A stretch of 8,966 bases of DNA. Origin: an uncultured Eubacteriales bacterium (GTDB lineage: Bacteria > Bacillota > Clostridia > Oscillospirales > Oscillospiraceae). The position numbers and the translations under genes were made by a program. Under the pieces are notes generated by a model. It had not been told where the DNA came from, searched no databases, and saw nothing but the letters and a program-made list of their open reading frames with translations. The stretch lies in the NCBI GenBank assembly GCA_900320765.1, contig ONTN01000045.1, positions 1-8,966 of the forward strand, given 5' to 3'. Positions 1 to 7,199 of the stretch are shown here, piece by piece (within the stretch, counting starts at the first letter, position 1; the number at the start of each line of letters is the position of its first letter).

Positions 1-170
1 CCCGTTTTTATCGTTTCCTTATAAGAAAAGCCCGGCTCGCGAAAGTGAACGTGCACATCGCAAAAGCCGGGAAAAACAGTATATTCATTATCGAGAAAAC
101 GGGAAAGAGCCTCCTCGGGAACCGTGGGAGCAAATTCAGGGTATTCTTTCATTGTGACCGTCTTCAGCAT
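1..170 (-). CDS. pyrC: Dihydroorotase, N-terminal part (cut by window edge)
   Basis: Dihydroorotase closes carbamoyl-aspartate to dihydroorotate, the third step of pyrimidine synthesis, in the cytoplasm. Only about 57 N-terminal residues are in the window. They contain the family signature VFPGFCDVHVHFREPG (residues about 32-47): His40 and His42 are the expected metal ligands of the amidohydrolase HxH motif, and Arg44 the expected substrate-binding arginine. KETIKTG follows, also typical. I chose the ATG at 170 because GGAGGG (184 to 179, minus strand) lies 8 bases before it; the in-frame ATG at 152 has no ribosome binding site. The N-terminus ahead of the signature is short and lacks the longer beta-strand lead-in of many dihydroorotases. 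The gene has its own promoter and an attenuator-like leader, and is divergent from trpB. Metal site and family are clear; the rest of the protein is unseen. Confidence 0.93.
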   Translation of the reverse strand, partial: MLKTVTMKEYPEFAPTVPEEALSRFLDNEYTVFPGFCDVHVHFREPGFSYKETIKT

Positions 171-188
171 AAGAGAAGCCCTCCGGAG

Positions 189-221
189 AAAAATGCCTTG
201 CCGCAATCTACGGCAAGGCAT
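189..221 (-). terminator. Intrinsic terminator in the pyrC leader (likely attenuator)
   Basis: A perfect 11-bp stem (193-203 with 211-221, loop 204-210) is followed on the minus strand by a run of five T (193 to 189). It lies between the pyrC promoter and the pyrC ribosome binding site at 184-179, with no other gene in between, so it can only act on pyrC transcription. A segment further upstream in the leader (257 to 251, CGGCAAG) is complementary to CTTGCCG in the first stem arm. It could therefore form a competing antiterminator. A nested ACTAT/ATAGT pairing lies inside that larger loop. The hairpin is directly visible; attenuation is inference. Confidence 0.75.
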
Positions 222-293
222 AACTATGCTGAGTTCGCACTATAGTCAATCTTGCCGATATCGCAGTATCGCCTTAAAGATCTATCGTGTAAT

Positions 294-323
294 AATATAG
301 CAGATTATCGCTTGATTTGTCAA
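294..323 (-). promoter_or_regulatory. pyrC promoter
   Basis: On the minus strand, TTGACA (323 to 318) and TATATT (299 to 294) are separated by 18 bases, a good sigma-A pattern. Transcription would start near 287 and give a leader of roughly 115 bases before the pyrC ATG, enough to hold the attenuator-like hairpin. Confidence 0.7.
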
Positions 324-406
324 CACAATATATTGTACAAAATACTCAGGCTAACTGACAGCATATTTTGCGTTTCATCAAATCAGCAGCCTCTGAAGGG
401 CGCTGC

Positions 407-435
407 TTGACAACTTTTTTCGCTGATGGTATACT
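407..435 (+). promoter_or_regulatory. trpB promoter
   Basis: TTGACA at 407-412 and TATACT at 430-435 have a 17-base spacer, which is close to the ideal sigma-A promoter. The expected start near 442 leaves a leader of only about 25 bases, with the ribosome binding site AAGGAAG at 451-457. There is no room for a T-box or trp leader after the start. An imperfectly placed dyad, AGCAGC (385-390) and GCTGCT (402-407), runs into the -35 box and could be an operator, but it is short and weak evidence. Confidence 0.85.
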
Positions 436-465
436 CCACACCATAAATGAAAGGAAGTATTAGCT

Positions 466-1839
466 ATGGCCGAAAAAACGATCCCCTACAAAATCTATCT
501 CGAAGAATCGGAGATGCCTAAGTACTGGTATAACGTCAGGGCAGATATGAAGACCAAGCCCGCTCCCCTTCTTAATCCCGCTACGCATAAGCCGATGACG
601 GCGGAAGAGCTGTCTGCCGTTTTCTGCGATGAGCTTATCAAGCAGGAGCTTGACAACGACACCCGCGAGTATCCAATCCCTCAAGAGATTCTCGACTTCT
701 ATAAGATGTACCGTCCGTCGCCCCTCGTAAGAGCCTACTGCCTTGAAGAAAAGCTTCAGACGCCGGCAAAAATCTATTACAAGTTCGAGGGAAACAACAC
801 CTCCGGAAGCCACAAGCTCAACTCAGCCATAGCTCAGGCGTATTACGCCAAAAAACAGGGGCTTAGGGGCGTAACAACCGAGACAGGAGCGGGTCAGTGG
901 GGCACCGCTCTGTCGATGGCTTGCTCTTACCTGGGACTTGACTGCAAGGTATATATGGTCAAGGTAAGCTACGAACAGAAGCCGTTTCGACGCGAGGTAA
1001 TGCGTACCTACGGCGCGTCCGTTACCGCTTCCCCCTCAATGACGACTGAGGTCGGAAAGAAGATACTTGCCGAGCATCCCGGCACGACGGGTTCTCTCGG
1101 CTGCGCTATCTCCGAAGCAGTTGAGGCCGCCGTTGCCCATCCGGGCTACCGCTACGTGCTCGGCTCTGTACTTAATCAGGTAGTCCTGCATCAAAGCGTG
1201 ATCGGACTTGAGACGAAGATCGCCCTCGATAAATACGGGATCAAGCCGGATATAATTATCGGCTGCGCAGGCGGCGGCTCCAATCTCGGCGGGCTTATCT
1301 CCCCCTTTGTGGGCGAAAAGCTTCGCGGTGAGGCGGATTACCGCATTCTTGCCGTTGAGCCCGCCTCCTGTCCCAGCTTGACCCGCGGCGTTTTTGCCTA
1401 TGACTTCTGCGACACCGGTATGGTATGTCCCCTTGCGAAGATGTACACTCTCGGAGCCGACTTTATTCCCGCCCCCAACCACGCAGGAGGGCTCAGATAC
1501 CACGGTATGAGCCCCGTTCTCTCCCAGCTCTATCATGACGGATATATGGAGGCCATATCAGTCCCGCAGACGAGGGTATTTGAGGCGGCTCAGAAGTTTG
1601 CAAGAGTTGAGGGAATCCTTCCCGCTCCCGAATCTTCGCACGCTATTTGCGCCGCAATCGACGAGGCTATGAAGTGCAAGGAGACGGGCGAGGAAAAAAC
1701 GATCGTATTCGGTCTCACCGGAACGGGATATTTCGATATGGTCGCCTACGAGAAATTCAACGACGGAAAGATGGACGATTATATTCCCACCGACGCAGAG
1801 CTCGCCGCGAGCTTTGAGAAGCTTCCCAAAATTGATTGA
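466..1839 (+). CDS. trpB: Tryptophan synthase beta chain, TrpB2-type
   Basis: This PLP enzyme of 457 aa joins indole and L-serine to make tryptophan. Family marks are clear: SGSHKLNSA (114 on) with Lys117 as the expected PLP Schiff-base lysine; ETGAGQWG with Glu139 matching the catalytic glutamate; GGGSN at 269-273 as the phosphate-binding loop; APESSHA with Glu389; and GLTGTGYFD near the C-terminus. The extended N-terminus and the HKLNS motif (TrpB1 has HKINN) and the length over 430 aa place it in the TrpB2 group. TrpB2 genes outside trp operons are thought to salvage indole or act without TrpA, and some use O-phosphoserine. Here the gene stands alone, with its own promoter and terminator and no trpA nearby, which fits that role. 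The start is fixed by AAGGAAG 8 bases upstream. The family is sure; the in vivo substrate is not. Confidence 0.95.
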   Translation: MAEKTIPYKIYLEESEMPKYWYNVRADMKTKPAPLLNPATHKPMTAEELSAVFCDELIKQELDNDTREYPIPQEILDFYKMYRPSPLVRAYCLEEKLQTPAKIYYKFEGNNTSGSHKLNSAIAQAYYAKKQGLRGVTTETGAGQWGTALSMACSYLGLDCKVYMVKVSYEQKPFRREVMRTYGASVTASPSMTTEVGKKILAEHPGTTGSLGCAISEAVEAAVAHPGYRYVLGSVLNQVVLHQSVIGLETKIALDKYGIKPDIIIGCAGGGSNLGGLISPFVGEKLRGEADYRILAVEPASCPSLTRGVFAYDFCDTGMVCPLAKMYTLGADFIPAPNHAGGLRYHGMSPVLSQLYHDGYMEAISVPQTRVFEAAQKFARVEGILPAPESSHAICAAIDEAMKCKETGEEKTIVFGLTGTGYFDMVAYEKFNDGKMDDYIPTDAELAASFEKLPKID

Positions 1840-1861
1840 TGTATTATTTTTCACACATAAG

Positions 1862-1911
1862 ATTACCGGCAGGGTCACTTATCCCATGCCGGTAATTACT
1901 TTTCAATTTTT
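1862..1911 (+). terminator. trpB terminator
   Basis: A 10-bp perfect stem (1862-1871 with 1887-1896) is extended inside by GGG/CCC around a small loop with one bulged A. A T-rich tract ending in a run of seven T follows (1897-1913) and reaches the stop codon of the convergent gene. On the plus strand this is a strong rho-independent terminator. On the minus strand the bases after the stem are not T-rich, so it is at best a weak terminator for the surface-protein operon that converges here. Confidence 0.85.
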
Positions 1912-3549
1912 TTATTTCGAGAGCTTGCGGAACAGGAAGAGAACAACGTCCGCGCGGGGGCAGTCGATCTTGGGGCTGACCTCGAGATCTATGCCGTCAA
2001 GCAGTCCTTCGTCCTCAGCCCACGCTCCGGCGACCTTATACCAGCCGTTGGAGCCTGCTCCGACGGTCCTGTAAATGAATGTAATTATATGCGCCGTGGA
2101 GCAGGTTTTGTCAGGCGAGAAATGTGTGGCGTCCGTGCCGTTCGTTATCCCCTGTTCGACTGCCCATAGAACGGCCTTGTAGTAGTATTTGCCGCTGCTG
2201 ACGTCCTCAAAGGGGTTATTCGTCGTCTTAGGCTCCGGGCAGCCCATAGCCCTCCAAAGGAAGGTCACGGTCTGGCCGCGGGTAACGGTCCTGTCAGGTC
2301 CGAAGTGGTTGGCGTTCACGCCGTTCGTTATCTGCGGGTCTGCATAGAACGCCCACAGAACGGCGTCGTAGAAAAGATCGCTCTCCTTCACGTCTACGAA
2401 CGGGTTTTCCTTAACTTCATCGTCAAGTATATAGGTGCGCTGTATAGTAAGCTTTCCGTCGCCTGTCATGATCTGAGCGCCGCCGCCGTTCAGCTTTACG
2501 TTAAGCTTTGAAATATGGGAGAAGGAACATCCGCTTGCTGGAACAAGCGTAATGTTAAGAATATACGCCTTGCCCTTTACGAACTTGTCGCTTGAGGTGA
2601 GCTTTTCGCTCGTCTGATCGTCAAACCACAGCACCTGCTGAACGGAGTATTTCGCGCCGGCGGGAACTGTGGCGGTAAAGCTCGGCTTCTCTCCCGCCTT
2701 TGGCTCGGTTACGGTGACTGAAACGTCTGTTATTTCGGAGACTTCTGCTTCCAGTGTCCAGTCGATAATGACTTCTATAACTTCTCTGGGATCCTGCTCG
2801 TAGGCTTTGTTAACGACTGCAGAGCTGCGGTTGACCGTTGCGGAAACGGCAGGGTTATCTGAGGAATTAACGGCAAATGCATATCCGTCCTTTGCTTTAA
2901 CCCAGATGCTTGCGCGGTAGCTGTGGCCGGCCTCGAAAACGTCGGAGTACATCATCTCCTTGCCCGAGTCCAAATCATACCAGTCGATCTCGTTATCTTC
3001 CGTATTATAGGCTTCGTATCCGGCGCCGCTTACCGTGGCGCTGTAGTTGGGCTTTTTGCCCACTTCGGGAACGGTTACTCCGGTGATAGTGACGGAAGAG
3101 ACGGTTGCGGCAGGGAGCTCAAAATCACAGGTAACCTCTATGATTTCCGAAGGATCCTTTTCATAGGCCGTGTTTACTGTTGCTCCAAGACCGTTGACCG
3201 TAGCGGAAACGGCAGACTTGCCTCCGCTTACGGCAAAGCCGGTGTCCATTTCACACTCAAGCCAAACAATAACTCTGTAGGTGTGACCCGCGGTAAATTT
3301 ATTGCCGGCGGCGAGATATTTTCCGGAGGTTACGTCGTACCACTCAACCGGCGTCTCTCCGGACCAAAGACCGTAATAATCAGCATACTCGCCTGTAATA
3401 CCGACGGAAAAAGATGGCTCAGAGTCGGCAGCGGGAGCGTTGACTGTAAGAGAGACACTGCTGATTATCACTACGGCCGAAGCCATCAGCGGCACAAATG
3501 ACATAAGTATCATCGCCGCAAGCAGGATACTGATAAGCTTTTTCTTCAT
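1912..3549 (-). CDS. Secreted S-layer-homology (SLH) protein with three tandem beta modules
   Basis: This 545-aa protein is probably exported and bound to the cell wall. Residues 1-25 form a signal peptide (MKKK, hydrophobic core, cleavage near ASA). Three homologous modules of about 100-120 aa follow at roughly 30-146, 149-267 and 271-375. Each starts with a V-rich strand and a KPSF/EPSF-like turn, then has (E/D)WYD..SGK, F.AGH.YR or FVKGKAY, and an ending such as AYE.DP.E.IEV. Modules 1 and 2 are most alike and module 3 has diverged. Three SLH repeats close the protein at about 382-436, 446-497 and 500-545, with ITNG...F.PD...TRGQ-type motifs in the first. SLH triplets usually bind pyruvylated wall polymers. 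The third repeat is degenerate. GAGGAG lies 9 bases before the ATG. It is the last gene of the operon, 25 bp after its neighbour. The function of the beta modules is unknown. Confidence 0.88.
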   Translation of the reverse strand: MKKKLISILLAAMILMSFVPLMASAVVIISSVSLTVNAPAADSEPSFSVGITGEYADYYGLWSGETPVEWYDVTSGKYLAAGNKFTAGHTYRVIVWLECEMDTGFAVSGGKSAVSATVNGLGATVNTAYEKDPSEIIEVTCDFELPAATVSSVTITGVTVPEVGKKPNYSATVSGAGYEAYNTEDNEIDWYDLDSGKEMMYSDVFEAGHSYRASIWVKAKDGYAFAVNSSDNPAVSATVNRSSAVVNKAYEQDPREVIEVIIDWTLEAEVSEITDVSVTVTEPKAGEKPSFTATVPAGAKYSVQQVLWFDDQTSEKLTSSDKFVKGKAYILNITLVPASGCSFSHISKLNVKLNGGGAQIMTGDGKLTIQRTYILDDEVKENPFVDVKESDLFYDAVLWAFYADPQITNGVNANHFGPDRTVTRGQTVTFLWRAMGCPEPKTTNNPFEDVSSGKYYYKAVLWAVEQGITNGTDATHFSPDKTCSTAHIITFIYRTVGAGSNGWYKVAGAWAEDEGLLDGIDLEVSPKIDCPRADVVLFLFRKLSK

Positions 3550-3574
3550 TTGTTAAATCTCCTCTATTGTTTTT

Positions 3575-5557
3575 TTATTCCTCATAATCCGGCTCGAATA
3601 ATTCATCAAGCGTTTTGCCGCCGTTGAGCTGCATTTCCGGTGAATAATCGCTAATTTCAAATCTGACTATCTGCCCTTCGTCCGTTATAAAGTCAAGGAA
3701 GGTCTCCTTATCCGTCTGGAAGGGTCTGATGGACTGACCCTTCTCTAAGTAGTAGGCCCCTTCCGACGGATTGGCTGCAGCGTACTCTCCGCTCTCGCGG
3801 ACGCGGCACCAAACGCCGTCAAGGTCAAAGACCCCGCTCGCAAGCTCGGGAAGACCGTCTTCGCCTATCTGCCAATAGGCATATGGAATAAGAATAACAG
3901 ATTCGGTAAACACCGGATCATTCGTGTACATCCTGACCCAGCCCGGGTCAAGCGGCGTATCCGCGCTTATAGCAAGCTCGATATAGTCATCGTTAAGCTT
4001 GACTATCCCCGACTCTGTGACCTCATATACGTTAGTCAGCATTGAGGCGTCGCCCGTCGGTATCCTGAGATAGATAAAGTATCTATCCCCTGCCGCGCAG
4101 AGCCAGCATTCAAGCGGAGGAGCATAAAGCTCTTCTATAGCGGTTTTGCCGCTTTTGCCGACAAGCCTTGCTTCCCAAAACGCCTCATTTACGTCTGCCC
4201 CTGCGTAATAATGCGTTGTGACTCCGAAATCACTTGCCCCAATATAATACGTCGTATCGTATTCCATCGGGAGAAGCCAGCTATCGGGCGAGGTCGAATA
4301 GTAGGTCCTTACAAGCTGCGGATAAGCGGAATAAGGAATGGTGATATGCTGCCCGCCCGGCTCATTATTGAGGATATACTCATCGGCAAAGATGTGCACG
4401 CATCCGCAGCCGAGACTGAAGGAGATATTCCCGTCCTCGTCCTCGATACTCATGCGGATGAAATCTTCCATACCGTCGTAAAACGTCTGTTCCGGGTAGG
4501 CGTACCTGATCTCAGAAGCAATCAGCGCGGGAAGAACATCGATATTGTTGAAAGCATCGGAAAACTCAAGCTCAGCCCCGGTGGCGGCGTCGATATTATA
4601 AGCCCTGATTTCCGTGAGCTCGCGGTCTTGACCTGCGTCGTCATACCGCCGCGTGCGCTCATAAAAGGAGACGACTGCGCTGTCTGCACGCGTCACGATA
4701 GCCTCGGTCGACTCGTATAGCTCCTTGAACTCAGAGGCTGAGCCGAATCTATCCCATGCGCCCTGAGCTCGTTTATAGCTTTGGCTGTTTATATAGTCCA
4801 GCGTTTCCTCAAGCTTTTCACAGCCGTCGGGCATAAAGTATTCACCGAAGGAGGTCAAGTATCCGAGCTCTATGCTCGGCCAAGAGACAGAGCCCCAGCC
4901 GCCTGAAATCTCTTTTGCTTCATATTCCGAGGCAACGGAAACGTCTATGATCCCCGGAACTGACGCGCTTCCTCTTCCAAAGAGGAGCACGAGGGCTTCC
5001 ATCGCATCATAAGGCAGGAAGTTATTCTGATTATCCGAAGCGTAAATACTCTCGCCGGAGGCATATTCGACTGTAAGAGTCGCGCCGTAGTCATCCGGCA
5101 GGCCGCTGACCTCATAGCTGTAGCCGTTAAACTGAGCAAGATCATATTGCTTGATTATCGACTGCAGCTCTTCCATAAAGCTTTCATCAACGGAAAGTGA
5201 TCTCGTCTCCCACTCCCAGTCCCAATTCATAACGGAGTATTCGCCCGTGATCTCTCCGTTTTCAGCAACGGCTTTGAGTGAATAAATCATATTCCCGAGT
5301 ATTCCAGGCTCCGAGACATCCATTGTTGAAAACCGGCAGGAAAACTTAACGATCTCGGTAGATTCAACGCTTTTCGGAGCGTTGGGATCCGAGCTGTCTA
5401 TAGCCCCTCCGTCGATCGGGCCGTCCGGATCAGGTATGGGCTTGGGCTCAGGCTTTTTTGTCGGCTCCGGCTCAGGCTCGGGGCTTTTAGCGGTGCAGCC
5501 CGCAAATAGCCCGGCCGAAAGAACTATTATCAAAAGTATGGCTAACACTCTGTCCAT
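3575..5557 (-). CDS. Lipoprotein with DUF3298/RsiV-like domain
   Basis: This 660-aa protein carries a lipoprotein signal with lipobox LFAGC (Cys21), so it should sit on the outer face of the membrane. A Pro-Glu-rich tether (about 25-48) is followed by an alpha/beta region (about 66-200) I do not recognise. Next is a stretch at about 285-420 that resembles the DUF3298 domain of RsiV and PdaC-type proteins: AYNIDAATGAELEFSDAF, a helical middle, then IFADEYILNN...ITIPYSAY. A further unrecognised C-terminal region covers about 420-660. RsiV uses such a domain to bind lysozyme, but no sigma-factor partner is present here and that role should not be assumed. The start lies 7 bases after the stop of the upstream gene without a clear Shine-Dalgarno sequence, which suggests translational coupling. 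Gene and export are well supported; the domain assignment is by eye. Confidence 0.85.
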   Translation of the reverse strand: MDRVLAILLIIVLSAGLFAGCTAKSPEPEPEPTKKPEPKPIPDPDGPIDGGAIDSSDPNAPKSVESTEIVKFSCRFSTMDVSEPGILGNMIYSLKAVAENGEITGEYSVMNWDWEWETRSLSVDESFMEELQSIIKQYDLAQFNGYSYEVSGLPDDYGATLTVEYASGESIYASDNQNNFLPYDAMEALVLLFGRGSASVPGIIDVSVASEYEAKEISGGWGSVSWPSIELGYLTSFGEYFMPDGCEKLEETLDYINSQSYKRAQGAWDRFGSASEFKELYESTEAIVTRADSAVVSFYERTRRYDDAGQDRELTEIRAYNIDAATGAELEFSDAFNNIDVLPALIASEIRYAYPEQTFYDGMEDFIRMSIEDEDGNISFSLGCGCVHIFADEYILNNEPGGQHITIPYSAYPQLVRTYYSTSPDSWLLPMEYDTTYYIGASDFGVTTHYYAGADVNEAFWEARLVGKSGKTAIEELYAPPLECWLCAAGDRYFIYLRIPTGDASMLTNVYEVTESGIVKLNDDYIELAISADTPLDPGWVRMYTNDPVFTESVILIPYAYWQIGEDGLPELASGVFDLDGVWCRVRESGEYAAANPSEGAYYLEKGQSIRPFQTDKETFLDFITDEGQIVRFEISDYSPEMQLNGGKTLDELFEPDYEE

Positions 5558-5564
5558 ATCATTT

Positions 5565-6899
5565 TCAGCTGAGTATAGTCTTGCCGTCTGTAAAGCTGTC
5601 AGGCATCGTCGTTACTCCCTTTTCGAGAAGCGGGAGATACCACGTATCGTAATAAAGCGGCATCATATCTCTGTAAAGGCAGCCGGAGGTGTCGCCTTCC
5701 TTAACGTCATCCCACGTTGTTCCCCACGGGCGGAGATAAATATGATATGTAAAGGATTCGGTAGAATAATAGGGATCTACGTACTTGCCCGCTATCTCGA
5801 TCATATCGTCAAAGTGAGAAACGGTTGATGCGCCGGCGTCAACTACCCAGTCGCGGGCAGCGATAGGCGCAGCATTTATCTCCCAGTTAGTCAGCCAGCT
5901 TCCGGAATCGAAGAAGGAGCCTGTGTCGGACACCATTTTACCGTGCGCATCGGTACCCGGCTCAAAGGTCAGCCTGCAGTTCACAAGCGCGCTTGAGCGG
6001 CTGGTCTCGGTATCCCAAAGGGTAATAATACCGGTGCCGTCATAATATACGTTGATTTCAGCATAGGCATCCCAAGCTATATCGTTAAGATTCTCAAAAA
6101 CACCGGTGCCGTCGGTGACGCACCACCAGCCGTACCATTCGCCCTTCCACCAGTCATAATCGTTTGACGTGGTAACAGGCACATCGGTAGTGCCGGGCTC
6201 ATCAGTAGTGCCGGGCTCTTCGGTAGTGCCGGGCTCGTCAGTAGTCGCGGGATCTTCAGGCTTAGCCTCGGCTATAGCCGCCAGATCGTCGGGGTTTGTG
6301 GGCTCAATGCTCGCGAGTATCGCCTTAACGTCGGCGTCGTCCAGGCTGATGCTGCCGTTGTTGGTCTCGTACATAATGCTGATCTGATACTGGATCTTGC
6401 CCGTATCCTCATAGAGGAAAATGTACTTATAACCGAGGCTCGTGCCCTTGAAGCCGGTCCAGGTGTGATCGCCGGAGACGACTGTGTCAAGAGCTTCAAC
6501 GTCCTCATACCAGCTCTCGTCGGTCGCCATGAGCGTAGTGCTCGCGCCGCCGTAGCTTATCTGAACGTTCGGCTTCGTAAAAAGATCCCAGTCGTCTTCT
6601 CCGCCCTTGGATATTGTCAGCCTGTTCGGGTTCATCTCGTTGGGATCGTCGGAGAATACGTCGTGCTGCGGAAAAGCCTTCCAGCCTTCGGGTACAAGCG
6701 CCTTAAAATTGCCGGTATCGTAATACTCGCCAGTCACTTCGCCGCTCTCGGTGCCTTTCCCATCCTTATCATCCTTATCGGTCTTCGAGGTCTTTAGAGA
6801 ATCGTCGTCATCGTCGCCTCCGCCGGTAGACGTGCCTCCGCAGGCCGCTATAGAAAGTACAAGCAGCAGGGAGAGCAAAATGCAAAGCAGCTTTTTCAT
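5565..6899 (-). CDS. Two-domain lipoprotein with acidic and PGTT-repeat linkers
   Basis: This 444-aa lipoprotein has lipobox LSIAAC (Cys20) after a hydrophobic leader starting MKK. A highly charged stretch follows, with five Asp at 29-33 and then a Lys/Asp-rich run to about 50. Domain 1 (about 56-200) begins with GEYYDTGNFKALVPEGWKAF, a pattern seen in small secreted alpha/beta domains of Clostridia lipoproteins. A linker at about 212-244 contains EPGTT(D/E) repeats. Domain 2 (about 248-444) is rich in Trp and Tyr, starts DWWKGEWYGWW, and looks like a beta-barrel or beta-sandwich module; I cannot name it. AAAGGAA lies 7 bases before the ATG. It is the first gene of the three-gene envelope operon and is followed after 7 bases by the next lipoprotein. 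Function is unknown. Confidence 0.85.
   Translation of the reverse strand: MKKLLCILLSLLLVLSIAACGGTSTGGGDDDDDSLKTSKTDKDDKDGKGTESGEVTGEYYDTGNFKALVPEGWKAFPQHDVFSDDPNEMNPNRLTISKGGEDDWDLFTKPNVQISYGGASTTLMATDESWYEDVEALDTVVSGDHTWTGFKGTSLGYKYIFLYEDTGKIQYQISIMYETNNGSISLDDADVKAILASIEPTNPDDLAAIAEAKPEDPATTDEPGTTEEPGTTDEPGTTDVPVTTSNDYDWWKGEWYGWWCVTDGTGVFENLNDIAWDAYAEINVYYDGTGIITLWDTETSRSSALVNCRLTFEPGTDAHGKMVSDTGSFFDSGSWLTNWEINAAPIAARDWVVDAGASTVSHFDDMIEIAGKYVDPYYSTESFTYHIYLRPWGTTWDDVKEGDTSGCLYRDMMPLYYDTWYLPLLEKGVTTMPDSFTDGKTILS
6180..6251 (-). repeat. 18-bp tandem repeat coding for EPGTTD linker
   Basis: About three to four copies of an 18-bp unit encode (D/E)EPGTT in residues 217-240 of the 444-aa lipoprotein. 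Copies differ by only a few bases. Because 18 is a multiple of three, a change in copy number would lengthen or shorten the inter-domain linker without breaking the frame. Confidence 0.8.
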
Positions 6900-6950
6900 A
6901 ATATCGTTCCTTTCTTTTTAATGATTTGAGAATAAATTGCTTATAAATCT

Positions 6951-6979
6951 ATCATAACAGACAGATTAAGAAAATTCAA
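6951..6979 (-). promoter_or_regulatory. Promoter of the three-gene surface operon
   Basis: On the minus strand, TTGAAT (6979 to 6974) and TATGAT (6956 to 6951) have exactly 17 bases between them. The expected start lies near 6944, about 45 bases before the first ATG at 6899. No other good promoter is seen in the two short gaps within the operon, so all three genes are probably co-transcribed from here. Confidence 0.65.
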
Positions 6980-7022
6980 ACCAATTATTTAAAATCGCAG
7001 CACAAAGTTATGAAAATTTTTC

Positions 7023-7051
7023 TTGACAACGATAAAAAGCTGTGGTATTAT
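7023..7051 (+). promoter_or_regulatory. tRNA-Ala promoter
   Basis: TTGACA at 7023-7028 and TATTAT at 7046-7051 are separated by 17 bases, with an A/T-rich stretch just upstream. This is a strong promoter of the kind used for stable RNAs. Transcription should start near 7058, about 25 bases before the mature tRNA. It is divergent from the surface-operon promoter. Confidence 0.85.
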
Positions 7052-7081
7052 AACGAGGCTTGAGAAACAAAGCAAAGATTT

Positions 7082-7157
7082 GGGGGCGTAGCTCAGCTGG
7101 GAGAGCGCCTGAATGGCATTCAGGAGGTCAAGAGTTCGATCCTCTCCGTCTCCACCA
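7082..7157 (+). tRNA. tRNA-Ala (anticodon GGC)
   Basis: The 76-base sequence folds as a cloverleaf: acceptor stem 7082-7088 with 7147-7153 (two G-U pairs), D stem GCTC/GAGC, anticodon stem CCTGA/TCAGG, and a seven-base loop with GGC at 7115-7117, which reads GCC and GCU alanine codons. The T loop is TTCGATC. The CCA end is encoded. The outermost T-stem pair (tRNA positions 49 and 65) is A-C, a mismatch, while the other four pairs are intact. A terminator follows after three bases. Confidence 0.96.
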
Positions 7158-7158
7158 A

Positions 7159-7199
7159 ATAAGGTAGCAGATTTTGATAGAAAGTCTGCTACCTTTTTC
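7159..7199 (+). repeat. 41-bp direct repeat, copy 1 (tRNA side; possible att site)
   Basis: These 41 bases are identical to 8865-8905. The repeat starts two bases after the tRNA CCA end and consists almost wholly of the tRNA terminator hairpin and its T run. The flanking bases differ between the copies, so the identity ends sharply. Two same-orientation copies enclosing accessory genes next to a tRNA resemble attL/attR of an integrated element. Confidence 0.9.
7161..7199 (+). terminator. tRNA-Ala terminator
   Basis: AAGGTAGCAGA at 7161-7171 pairs with TCTGCTACCTT at 7185-7195. One T-G and three T-A pairs can extend the stem inward to a GATAG loop. Five T follow at 7194-7198. This is a strong intrinsic terminator for the tRNA, and it separates the tRNA from the next gene, which therefore needs its own promoter. 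Confidence 0.9.

Noticed and set aside
45..245. Plus-strand open reading frame of 66 codons at the left end
   Set aside because: It overlaps the pyrC start and leader on the other strand, has no ribosome binding site, and its protein resembles nothing; the minus strand carries a clear dihydroorotase signature.
171..290. PyrR binding loop in the pyrC leader
   Set aside because: The conserved purine-rich loop sequence expected for PyrR was not found, so only a generic attenuator is claimed.
381..465. T-box or trp leader attenuator before trpB
   Set aside because: The promoter at 407-435 leaves a leader of about 25 bases, too short for either, and no specifier or leader peptide is seen.
1036..1536. 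Minus-strand open reading frame of 166 codons inside trpB
   Set aside because: It is a shadow of a strongly conserved gene and has no start signals of its own. The same applies to 460-813 and 1558-1878.
1862..1896. Bidirectional terminator serving the surface operon as well
   Set aside because: On the minus strand the bases after the stem are not a T run, so the hairpin is supported only for trpB.
2923..3501. Plus-strand open reading frame of 192 codons opposite the SLH gene
   Set aside because: It lies wholly opposite a gene with signal peptide and SLH domains and lacks a ribosome binding site. The plus-strand frames at 4211-4720, 5382-5828 and 6465-6797 fail for the same reason.
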